Shown: positions 45,026 through 55,500 of the stretch, piece after piece
Layout of the letters: every line of letters starts with the position of its first letter
How positions within the stretch are numbered: the stretch's first letter is position 1
From: Siphonodentalium dalli
Lineage: Eukaryota > Mollusca > Scaphopoda > Gadilida > Siphonodentaliidae
Assembly: GCA_032622095.1 (NCBI GenBank)
Contig: CP136065.1
Location: 67,981,675 to 68,045,674 of the forward strand
DNA: 64,000 bases
Direction: 5' to 3'
Position numbers and translations under genes: made by a program
The notes under the pieces: generated by a model
The model's input: the letters and a program-made list of their open reading frames with translations, nothing else
Databases searched by the model: none
Told to the model about the DNA's origin: nothing

Positions 45026-45174
45026 CTGTAATAAATTTCGTCGACCTCAGTGTCACTTAGTTTTGATGCGTTTATATAATTCTCCCCAGTCCGAAGATAT
45101 TTCTTGTACATGGCTGGAAATTCATCTGCATAGAAGTTATTAACAATGGTTCCATGGCTTGGAACACTTTTGAG
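45026..45174 (-). CDS. METTL24-like: METTL24-like methyltransferase, exon
   Basis: The acceptor TTTGTTCTATTATGCAG is strong (exon from 45174, phase 0). The donor TATTACAG|GTAATA closes it at 45026, leaving AG of a split Ser codon that the exon at 38080 completes. The 49 codons read LKSVPSHGTIVNNFYADEFP, then YKKYL...NYINASKLSDTEVDEIYY. This is a helical, polar stretch preceding the conserved catalytic region. On its own it is not diagnostic, but the phase fit and smooth continuation support it. Confidence 0.78.
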
Positions 45175-45329
45175 CTGCATAATAGAACAAATATGGTTGA
45201 CACCGACGGACAAACAATTAATATGACACGGTTGCGTCTACTTTGTTGGATACACACGTTATTTGAGAAATAAATCTTGTTTCGATTGCGTTTATATGTA
45301 GATTATAATCTGTCAATCTATGAGTGTAT

Positions 45330-46700
45330 TTTTCATTAATCCATGTAGTAGAGGCTCTTATGTACTCCCGTGTGCACTTTGCGAAGAAATATAGCGATTT
45401 ATGACGACATCAAGATGGCCGCCATCCAAAATTTCACAGTCAGTTTGGTTAATATCTACTTGTGAATTTATTATAGAATTTTGATTATCTCACCACTGAC
45501 GTGAAACTAATACACCATACTTACACTTGACAGAAAAAGTGGCCACCATAATCCAAGATGGCCGCCAAAATAGACCGAAATTCGGAAAATTGATGATTTT
45601 TCACACTTTCCTCTTGAATCATTAACCGATGTTTGAAATTTGTAACCAATAAAGACCTAAATTGAATAAATTCTAGTATCCAACCATTTCTACAACATAA
45701 TATGTTATATTTCGGATCTCATTCCTGCCAGCTATCTTTAAAATGTGAATTAAGATATGTGCTATGAAAGTTAACCAAAATTCAAATATGTGATTCTAGT
45801 CAAGAGTTGAACAGAAAATAACCGAATTTGATGAAGATAATGTAAAAAGGTTTTAAATATGTGAATTGCGATATAGTTACACTGAAAATATTGCATTTTA
45901 GTTTAAGATAGCGGCCAAGATGGCTGCCAAAATGTAGACCACACCCAAATCAGTCCAATTTTCATTGATATCACTCATGTATTGGGGAAAAGTAAATATA
46001 TGTGAATATGTGCTACTTTTTCGCGGAAATCCGTGGACTTATGGAATAACTTGTAAATTTGGTGAACCATATAGCTGCTTATACCCGAGAATTCAACAGA
46101 ATTATACCACGAAAATTAAATCAAATCATCATCGTGGCAGCCACACAAAATTGCAGAATGGGCACTGAGTGAGGAAGAACATTTAACACAGTAAACGAAA
46201 ATATTTTTACGGAAATGATAACATTGCACCAAGCTTCCTTTGAAAGGACATGATTGATAACAAAAAACCAAGATGGCTGTCTAATTGGCGACCGAAATAT
46301 AGAAATGTGTTGAATTGTCACACATGCCCCTTACATCATTTTCGGTTATTTGTAAACTGTGGCGAGTAGGACTTGTCTTTGTTTTTATCAGTTATGACAC
46401 CAAGTACTATGGAAAACATATTATGCTGTAATTTATGTCTAATTGTTGTCCATGCTCAGAAAAATTAAATAATGTACTATGTAATTTCACACACAAAACT
46501 TGCTTCTCGAGGTTCAAGATTAACCTTGGAGAGAAATAGGCATAATGAAATAAACAAACGTTTTAAATATTGTTAGTGTCATTCAATTACACTCAACATT
46601 GATCTATTTGACCCAAGATGGTCGCCAGAATGGCCGGCAAAACTCAGTTATATACTTTGACAAATGTTTATATTCTCAAACGGCATTTAGCAAAGGAGGT
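45330..46700 (+). repeat. large inverted repeat, left arm (CCAAGATGGC family)
   Basis: From AGTAGAGGCTC and ACTCCCGTGTGCACTTTG onwards this stretch aligns, with substitutions and indels, to the reverse complement of 49490-50790. Shared points include TTGATATCACTC, GGCGACCGAAAT and several CAAGATGG(C/T) cores. It contains sub-units of 350-550 bases, each with one such core. No protein is encoded that I can read. Confidence 0.75.
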
Positions 46701-49489
46701 GGATATATTCGCCCAAACTAAGTTAGATAATATCATGTTTAGGTATATTGTGACTATGTTTGACCAAACATAGTTTGTTTATAACCGAGAATATGTCAGA
46801 ATTGACTCTTAGAAACGTAACACGAAATTGCCTGGGAAGGAAGTCAAATCGGATATGTGCTGACTGTATCATTAAAAGAGCATACCGAGTACTCGAACGC
46901 AAAACAATCCCTGCAGTCATAATACAGACATACATCCAACTGTATGGCTATATTATTTCGTTTGGGGCAGATATGCTTTATTCGTTTATATTCTTGATGA
47001 ATTGTTGACCACGTTGATTTCGCCCGGCCACAAACATTTAGAAGATTCAGGAACAATATCACACATTGACTTCATCGAAGTCGAAGATGCATTGCTATCA
47101 TACTGCCACCGGGAAATATAATTGCCCAACTTAGAAATACACAGGCATTACATGTTAGTGCAAACCTTATTTCGTATCTAATTATGAACCAGTTGTGTCT
47201 AATAATATACAATAAGGGGAGATTTCATTTTTCAGTTTCTTGTTTTGGCATATCTGTGTTTCATCACCCGAAATTCGTTTGACTAGTTGAGACATTATCA
47301 CACTTCTCAAGACGTGAGTCAGCACATGTACCACTCTTGTTACTTCGTCCAATAGATGATCACAGTGATGGTGGTTTATATACAACCAACTCACCCCAGC
47401 TACTACAGTTGAATTACAAACTCCCCTCGCATGCTAACATCAGAGCTCACCATAAAACTATCTGACTGCATATCAGAGACTCCATATATAATTTTTGCTT
47501 CGGTTGTGGCATAGAGAGTCCATAATACAGATCTAATAAATTCCAACACGGCCGCTGACCTCATAGCAGATACATTGCATATTCACTTCCATGTAGTCTA
47601 ACAGAACTGTGCGCATAACCGAGTTAATGCTGGTCACTTTATTGTATAATATGTCAACACATATATACACAAATATAGCCTAAGGTTTGTCATTCTCCAT
47701 GTCGAGTGCAGCAAGTGACAATAACGGCTCCTCAACTTCTTCTTTGTTGTCAACGAAAAAATATCGTGAAATCAAAATGCCTATGCCTAGAGCCTGGATA
47801 TGTAGTGATGAAATACCTCATCGAAACACCATATTTGGTCCATGCCATATGATGGTGCATCGAAGCAATTGAATACAGTGACGGGTCATCCATATCATTT
47901 AATGGAATGTTTATTAAGATTTCTTGCAAAACGTCCACATGGGGACATTCATTAGCATTATACAGCAACTGTTAGTTCACAGAGGGTAAAGATCTTCGAA
48001 TCACAGAAATCACGAAATCTCGAACGAAATCCTTTAATTATCCATCGAACTAGCAAACCGTACAACCATAATAGTCGGATCCATAAGTAGGCCAATTACA
48101 AGTTGGGAAAACAGATACTGCGCAAAAGTTGACAGTAATAGATAACAATGTTATGCTTGAATTGAGAGAAGATTGTTAGCTATTTGAAGAGACCATAACT
48201 GAAATTGACTTCAACTATTGCTCAGGAAAGTATAAGATTTCAACGTTTAACGACCTGTGTTTTCTGCAGACCTGATTTCATTGCAGTGGGATATCAAATG
48301 CTCCTGTATAAAACATCTGGAAGGAATACTATACTACAAACTTTCCACCCAATAATAATACATGTACCTCAGCATGTCGGTGAGTTCAATTGCCTCTACA
48401 GCCAATTCGAACTGTGCACTGGTGCGGGAAATTATTATTAGTTTTATCTGGAACATTGCCGATAGCCGATACAATTACAGAACTGCCGGCATTTAAACAA
48501 AATTTGGTGTGAATATGGTTCTTGTATGACATTTTGATTAGACCGCATAACGCAAGTATGGAAGAACATCGACAACGCATGTGACAAATATGACATGGGG
48601 GTATCTAATATAAACTCGATGCATGCATAAGTTCTGCACAGGAAGATGGGATCATACACGGAACGAACTTTCAGTATATGCGATGTCCAGAAAACTATAT
48701 CTGTGGAACTCAAATATACCAATTGCACTCATTATATGAGGCTATCTTCCTATCCTAACTCGATAAAAATCAGCCACGCTTTCGCAAATCTTTGGTGTGG
48801 AGACCGTGAGTTGATCAATGAACTGCCCAGTGCTCCACAGCTGTTTCTCTGTTGGTACGAACCTGAACACAATTTATCTCTAGTCGCTATATATCGCATG
48901 TAATAAGCAGAGGTCAGGTAGAAATCCGCCAACGCGATTTTTCTTCGCAGAAGACACATAGAGCGCATATTTTGAAGGCTCTCGTTTGGTAGTCTGCGAT
49001 AAAGCAATTACTGTCGTATAATCCCATGATGTACACACGCAATTTGAAATAGATGTTATTCAGGACCAGAAATTGTAAATATTCTCAGTTTCACAAAAGT
49101 ATACCCTGTGTTTTCGTACATGCATATTGATAATAACGACGAATCACACAAATATTAGCTCCTATTCTTATATTTGGACTCAGTATACACTAATTATTAA
49201 GCTTGTTAACATGGAAGATGTCTGTAATGTCAACGCATTGTATGCCGCTACTGCTTTTGGGCACTGCATTGGGTGATGTCCATTCAATTAATTTCCGTGA
49301 CCAGCTGAATTTCGGTAGAATTGACTTAGTATGGTGGCATTACATGAGCAATACAGGAGTCAAGTGAACAATTCTTATCCAAACCCCATAAGGGGGGCGA
49401 TAGCAGGGGCAAGTAATTAAAGTATTCATATTGTATCAGAATTCCTGGCACTTTTGTCAACAGGGGAACAAATTTATGTGTTTACCAGT
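46701..49489. other. spacer between large inverted repeats
   Basis: About 2.8 kb. There is one exon-like minus-strand stretch at 47817-47968: acceptor ACTAACAG, donor GATGAG|GTATTT, 50 codons reading NECPHVDVLQEILINIPLND and onward. Short open pieces at 48386-48580 and 48750-49007 are faintly ankyrin-like, but none is convincing. They could be remains of a gene carried between the arms. Confidence 0.35.
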
Positions 49490-50790
49490 AGTCAATGAAA
49501 CCCACATTAGGAGCGTTATCAATGAAAACTAGTAAATTTGGATGATTTCTCCATTTTGGTAACCATCTCAGTCACCATCTTGAATTTAGATTCATATGCA
49601 TAATAATATGTTAATCTAACATATCATGGTTGCCGAATGATTATATAGTATAATTTATTCAAAATAAGGTTGCTATTAGCCACCGATTTCAAACCGCTGT
49701 GAATACTAATAAAAGAGGCGAGTGTGAAACATCATCAATTATTAGATTTCGGTCGCCGTTTTGGGAGCCATCTTGGATTCTGAGGTCCAAATTGCACGGT
49801 CAAAAGGAAGTGTGATCCAATGGTAGTATTGATGGCGAAACATAATCATTTCACTATCTAAATTTCCCCCCTCCAGACTCAATGTCAACTCTGAAGTTGT
49901 TCATGGTTGCCATTTTGATTATTTCATCTCATTTTCGTCGTTTCATTCTCTTACATTCTTGAGTATAAACAGCCATTGTTCACAAACTATTCATATTGTT
50001 TCATATCTCCGAGTTATTTCGCCAACATGGAGCAAATATATTCACCAATATTCACTAAATCGCACATTAGGAGTGATATCAAAGAAAATTTGACAAATTT
50101 TAGTGATTTAGATTTTTTTGCAACCATTTTGGTCGCCATCTTGAATAGAGATGCACTTTTTTTTCGTTGTAATTATATGGCAATCTATATATTTAAACAT
50201 GTTGCAAATGTTTTTCATCAAATTCAGCTATTGTCTGGCTAATACTTGGCTCGAATTACAAAATCGATATTTTGTAAAAATTGCATAGCATATTTATGAA
50301 TTCACATTTTGACGACATTTTGTAGGAATAAGTCCCAAAGTATGACAAATTATCATGTTCAAATAGTTAGGTATTCAAATGTATTTAAGTTGCTATTAGC
50401 CACCGATTTCAAACAATCGTGAATGTTTAAAGAGAAATGTGTGAAAATTCATCATTTTCCCGAATTTCGGTCGCCATTTCGGAGGCCATCTTGGTTAAAT
50501 GTGGTCAATTTTCTGTCAAATTGAAGCCTGTTGTCATAGTATCACAACAGTTGAGAAATATTATATTTCCTACCATAAATTCACTACCAGCTATTAATCA
50601 AACTGACTCGGTGGCAGTCGGTGGCTACTCTGAAATGTTGGATGGCGGCCATCTTGATGACGTCATAAATCCACCCAGTCGCGACACACATGTGTCTGTT
50701 GCCTGAGATATCAAGCAACATCATTAGCATAGTGGTTATATTTCTTCACAAAATGCACACGGGAGCCAAACAATGGACATACGATCTAGA
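49490..50790 (-). repeat. large inverted repeat, right arm (CCAAGATGGC family)
   Basis: The reverse-complement relative of 45330-46700. Sub-units are recognisable from repeated GTTGCTATTAGCCACCGATT (49668 and 50390) and CGGTCGCC...GCCATCTTGG. A minus-strand frame at 50736-50924 ends in WLPCAFCEEI within the shared edge. Confidence 0.75.
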
Positions 50791-50937
50791 GCCTCTACCA
50801 ATGGCTCAAATTCATTAATTTGTTGCATACATTCTGTTGAGTATAAATTGAGATGGTCCCTAAATGGGCGGATATAGTGTATAGCACCTCTAACGCCATA
50901 CTGTAAAACATTTGGCTGTCGCACATTTATCCATTAA

Positions 50938-52961
50938 CCCTTTGAACCCTGGCTCCCCACAACGATCGACACCCTGACCCTGGGCTCCCAGTGGTATTTT
51001 TTATATTGTGGCCAGTGTTTAGATGTATGGTGTTGTTTATGTTCAAGAGGTGTCACATTTCTGAAACTTTATATGTATGTTCCCCATGGACCACTGATTA
51101 TTTTACGGTCTGGTTACATTGCGATGTGGTCACTTCCTGGTAACGGTTGCTAGGCATCTACCCGATATTGAAAGTAAAATACAATTATAGCTTTTACGGT
51201 CGTAATTCAGCCCAAGGAAATGGCGTTTTTGATGCAGTCAACACCCTATTGTGAAATTTGAGATATATCTGGCCAGAAGTCTGATCCTAACTTGTATTTA
51301 AGGGTAGCAACCGTTGCTAAGCAAATACCACAAATGATCGAATGACACCATTGCCCTGTGAATCCAATTGTATTATGCCCAAATTTAGACATTCTTGGCA
51401 TGCTGATGGTTATGTTCAAATGGTGCTACAGGTCTGAAATTTTACAGGTATGTTCCCATGGGCCACTGTGTATTTTTTTTAGAACGGTATACTTTGCCAC
51501 ACGATCACTCCCTTATAACGGTTTCTAAGCAACTACCCGGAACTGAAAGTATAATGCAATTATAGCTTATAGCGTCGTATAATTCCGCGCTAAGAAACGG
51601 CATTTTCTATGCAATCAATACCCTATTGTGAAACTGGAGATACATCAGGTCAGAAGATTGAACCTACATGTAGTTTGTATTTAGCGTTATCAATGGTTGC
51701 TAAGCATATAGCCCAAGTGATCGAATGACACCACTTCCCTGTGCATTTAATGGCATTACGTCCCATTTTAGACATCGCCTATAGGGCACGGTGATGGTCA
51801 TGTTCAAATGGTGCCACGAGTCTTAAACTTTACATAATCGCTCAATAACGCACGATTTGACCATGTGTTTGTAATGTGCACGCGCAAGTAGATCGGACTA
51901 GATGGTATTGTGACCATGCAACCCATTTCCACAGTACTACTCTGGTGCAATGTCAAAACGTGCAGCTGTATAACGCACATGTATGTACTATGGAGATCCT
52001 TGATGTGATGGTATCATTTCACAAAAATCCATACATTTATCATTTTATCCTATGCGCATGCGCGAAACAAATCGACTCAAATAGGTTACAATACACCAAA
52101 TACAAATTAGTAGAGTGATTTCCCCTGGGACCCCCAAGCTAGGATCAGCATAAAAAAAATTCTGGCAGCTGAATGGTCAATGATACATGGATGAAAAGTG
52201 CACGAAAAAATGCACAGATGTGTTTCCCGTCGAGAAACATAAAATATAACCACATGGTAAATGGTTATGGCTGTGCAAGTGGCGAATAATTTATGGGAGG
52301 TGTTTGTGTTTTTTTCGATGTCATTTTTTTCACAATTTTAAGGGTAGTGTGACGTTTGTCAAGCTCCAGTGTGATCTACCATGTTAACAAGTACTTTTTT
52401 GCACATTTCTGTGTGTCTAAAAGGACGTTCTTTAATTTCAAATACTCGTGCAGGGTCAAAGCTTTGCAACGAATATAGGCCAGCGGGATTTGTTAACACT
52501 GAGGCCTATGTAAATCATTTGGTGCATTGTAACCAATAAGAAAATGCGTGCGCCTTCCTCACATATGACAGAACACTGATTATGTATGCAATACTAATTT
52601 AAACCAAAAAGAGTGATCGAAATGGTGTCTTTCTACAATCCTGCGAACCGCGCAACAATGTAGAGCTTTACCCGAATCGCTTCAAATAATGTACGTTTGT
52701 TGAATTCTGCGCTGTGCGCATGCGCATGTTTTTCTACCCCAACTAGTCGGCAACAAACTCATACACATGCACCCATGGCACTGCTGAAGTTCCTTGGGAT
52801 CATTTACATAGATATAAGTGGATATACCAATGGTTATAACATGTATACACATGCTACATAGGTTTATGATGTCACTGAACGCTGCTGGCCGCTTTTGCGG
52901 CCAGTCGGGTGTATGAACGTTTTCTGACTGGCCGCTTTTGCGGCCAGTCGGGTTCAAAGGG
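50938..52961. mobile_element. piggyBac-like non-autonomous element, ~2 kb
   Basis: The inverted ends are CCCTTTGAACCC at both sides, each bounded by TTAA (50934-50937 and 52962-52965). The right end also has GACTGGCCGC...GCGGCCAGTCGGG palindromes in two direct copies (about 52884-52911 and 52926-52952). The left half has about two and a half copies of a ~380-base unit. No transposase frame is visible, so the element must rely on another source. Confidence 0.82.
51030..51840. repeat. ~380-bp tandem units inside the piggyBac-like element
   Basis: The starts at about 51037, 51411 and 51799 share TATGTTCAA...GGTG and the following ATGTTCCC and CCCTATTGTGAAA text. The third copy is truncated. The copies are clearly diverged. 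Confidence 0.72.
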
Positions 52962-53058
52962 TTAAGGTTATTTCTCTATAACATAAATGTTGTTATTACT
53001 TTCCGCTGCAGAAATAATAGCAGCTCGAGTGATATGACCACGCCTATATAGCACGTAC

Positions 53059-53192
53059 CTATAATGATGTACATGCAAAATATTCGACATCTCAAACGAT
53101 TGAATAGCGAATTTCGTTATCACATCCGGTATGAGTGCCATATGAATAGCCGCGTTGCTAACCCTCGGTGCACAAGTACTGTTCGGGTATAA
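53059..53192 (-). CDS. orphan candidate exon
   Basis: Good borders are visible: acceptor TTTGGTTTTGCAG (exon from 53192, phase 0) and donor TATAG|GTACGT (to 53059), with 44 codons plus two bases open between. It reads LYPNSTCAPRVSNAAIHMAL and continues without a known domain. It lies between the putative first exon and exon 45174 of the methyltransferase gene, but its trailing phase does not fit exon 45174. It would therefore need another exon, or it is an alternative exon or part of another gene. Confidence 0.35.
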
Positions 53193-53375
53193 CTGCAAAA
53201 CCAAATTGTGAGCATTATTTTATATGAATTACATACAGAAACTGTCATAGGAATCATTGCATTTGTTTACCCCTAATAAATTCGCCTTAAGTTAAAGTGA
53301 TTGGCAACACTCCTCCAGTGTGGTTGAGTACGGAAGGAGAATACTTTTCATCAAACTATATATTTTAGTTTAAAT

Positions 53376-53660
53376 TTATGCTAAAGGCTCTATCATTAAT
53401 ATACTCATACATGTAACGACTCCGGTTGGTGGAATCAATGAGGTATAATTATTGGGGATAAAATTCGCCTCGAGGTATACATATATATAAACCGTGCGTT
53501 GTTCAGATGTTGTGTTTTCTGGAATTTTACCAACTATCTGATTACAATGTTCATTAGTATTGGTTGAATTGCATATATACATTTCGTCAGTTGGTAAAAT
53601 TCCTAGGCACAGAGACAAAATGCCTTAACAAATGAACGCACAATAATGCAATATCTGACG
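53376..53660. other. intronic stretch, nothing recognised
   Basis: Minus-strand open frame without a domain. It lies between the candidate first exon and the orphan exon. Confidence 0.3.
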
Positions 53661-53719
53661 TCATTGGTTCTGAACAATTATTCCGGCAAAAAGACAATTC
53701 AGGAGAGCAAATTACCGAC

Positions 53720-53851
53720 CTTGAACTTTGGCACTGGTGTCGTGGTTTTTGGCACTGGATTCGCTGGATCCCTGTACATGTATATTACTTTGACCACGAC
53801 TACTATGGCTAGGAGACTGGCGACTAGATTCATTAATTTCGTTGCTCTCAT
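53720..53851 (-). CDS. METTL24-like: METTL24-like methyltransferase, probable first exon (signal anchor)
   Basis: The ATG at 53851 follows an in-frame TAG five codons upstream and has A at -3. The frame gives a short basic N-terminus (MRATKLMN), an uninterrupted hydrophobic segment (LVASLLAIVVVVKVIYMY, about residues 9-26) and a Pro/Thr-rich stem. This is the layout of a type II membrane protein, as expected for a secretory-pathway enzyme. A phase-0 end at AAG|GTCGGT (53720) would join directly to exon 45174, but that donor is weak. The alternative GTCG|GTAATT at 53716 leaves phase 1 and would need an extra exon. Assignment to this gene rests on order, strand and topology. Confidence 0.6.
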
Positions 53852-53859
53852 ATTGATGT

Positions 53860-55500
53860 TTCTCTAGTGTGCTTAAACGTCAGGTTACCTGCAATAGCAA
53901 TAGGTTGAGTTTACAGAATTGTCACAATGCCCGGCACATATTTCCTGAAATGGATGTGAATATTGTTATCTACACATTTTAATGTTGACATTACGTACTT
54001 TTGGCATTTTAAAGGAAGGCCTTCAATTTGAAATCTTTTCCTAGCGTTCCACTTCCTCTAAGCCAAGGCGCAGCGTTCATGTGGAAGAGGTACGGTGTGG
54101 AGTTGGACGAAATCGGAGCGTCTGAGCCAGGTACGAGACTACCTTCAATATGGCCACAAATATTTCTTAAGGTAGAGCGTAATGACCTGGCCATGTGCAT
54201 CAGTGCGCATTGTCATCGAGGACTGTCTTCGTGTCCTCGGTGAGGTGAAACAGTGTGATGAGAGTGGTCTGAACCCCATGTCCCTTTATATTGCCCATGT
54301 TTGACGGCACAGTCTTCTGATCATGACGATGACAATATTATATTGTATTCTAAACAGTATGGCCGTCCATATGATGATTCATTGACACCCATAGCATCAA
54401 GTGAATGTTTATGGGATTCAAAGTCATAGAAAATCTGCTCATGATGTTGCAATTATTTACCGGATTATGCAGATATTACAGGGTGTTTAAATGAGCAGCA
54501 ATCACTGTGTGTGTCTGTCGAAAGAGGTGTTCCGACAGTTCAATGACATTTATATAGTTATTATTCGTGAGTCTAAAACTACTTACACCCTACATGTAGA
54601 TAATCTCAACACTTGACTGTGTCTTTCGTAAACAAATATCCTTTCTTTGCCTTCATCAATTAGAACTCATATTCACTGGAAGCTTGGCTAAACGCATCAT
54701 CTTCAGTCTCTATTGAAAGTATCTGAATGTCCACTGAGTACAATGGTTTTGCCATCTACAAGGTAATGGAGTCATTCCAGTTTGTTTTAGTCCGGCTTCT
54801 GTTTAGATTATGAATTCACAATAGTATCTGTATCAGTGATGATTGATGGGCAAGCCCCTGTTCTGCTCTGTATTTCCACATACTGTTATATATGAGATCC
54901 ATTATGCCACTACTTTGAGGCTCGAAGAACCACAGTGTGAGGGAAGGATAAAACACAAGTTGAGGTTACTTCAGAAATAATTATACTGCTACATTACAAC
55001 ATGAGTGGCACCAGAGTACGGTCTAATGTCCAAGCACTAATCACACACTTGGGTGCCGTTTACATGTGCGCAATGAAATTCTGTTATCTTGTATTTGGGT
55101 AAAAAACCAAATAAGCCATTCATGTAAGCGCATTAATCGCTAATATATTAACGTGGAACTCAATCTGGGCTTCGTTGTCTCGTGCGTGGAAACAGGTCTG
55201 TCTGCGCTAAATTGTCCGAGTAGTACAATGGCCGAATAATTGAATCACAATCGCCCTGTATCAATGGTAGCGCCACGCCAAAATAAGTTTCACCGATGTA
55301 CCGTTACGTTGGCATGTGCAGTTGTCAGTACTTTTGTTTGAATTTTTGATACATAATTGGTACATGTACATGTACCAATCACGGTACGGGAATAAGAGAA
55401 TCAGCAATAAACTGGTGGAGCTAATATATAGGACATTCCACACCGTTCATGCCTACCCAATCTATCCAATGATGAACATAATGCAGTAGCTATGGCAATC
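53860..55500. other. upstream region of the methyltransferase gene
   Basis: It must hold the promoter if 53851 is the true start. No TATA box or CpG-rich block stands out. A GC-richer part at 54030-54300 has open frames on both strands without a recognised domain. A perfect 22-base palindrome TTGGTACATGTACATGTACC(AA) lies at about 55356-55377. Confidence 0.35.

Noticed and set aside
47182-49007. Ankyrin/SOCS-like pseudogene on the minus strand
   Set aside because: Only faint resemblance (one SLQNMRSMCLLRR-like string and some alpha-helical pattern). The order of the pieces does not fit the family, so it is mentioned only as a possibility.
54028-54300. Coding exon in the GC-richer block upstream of the methyltransferase gene
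   Set aside because: Both strands have open frames, but neither shows a recognisable domain or a convincing pair of splice sites.
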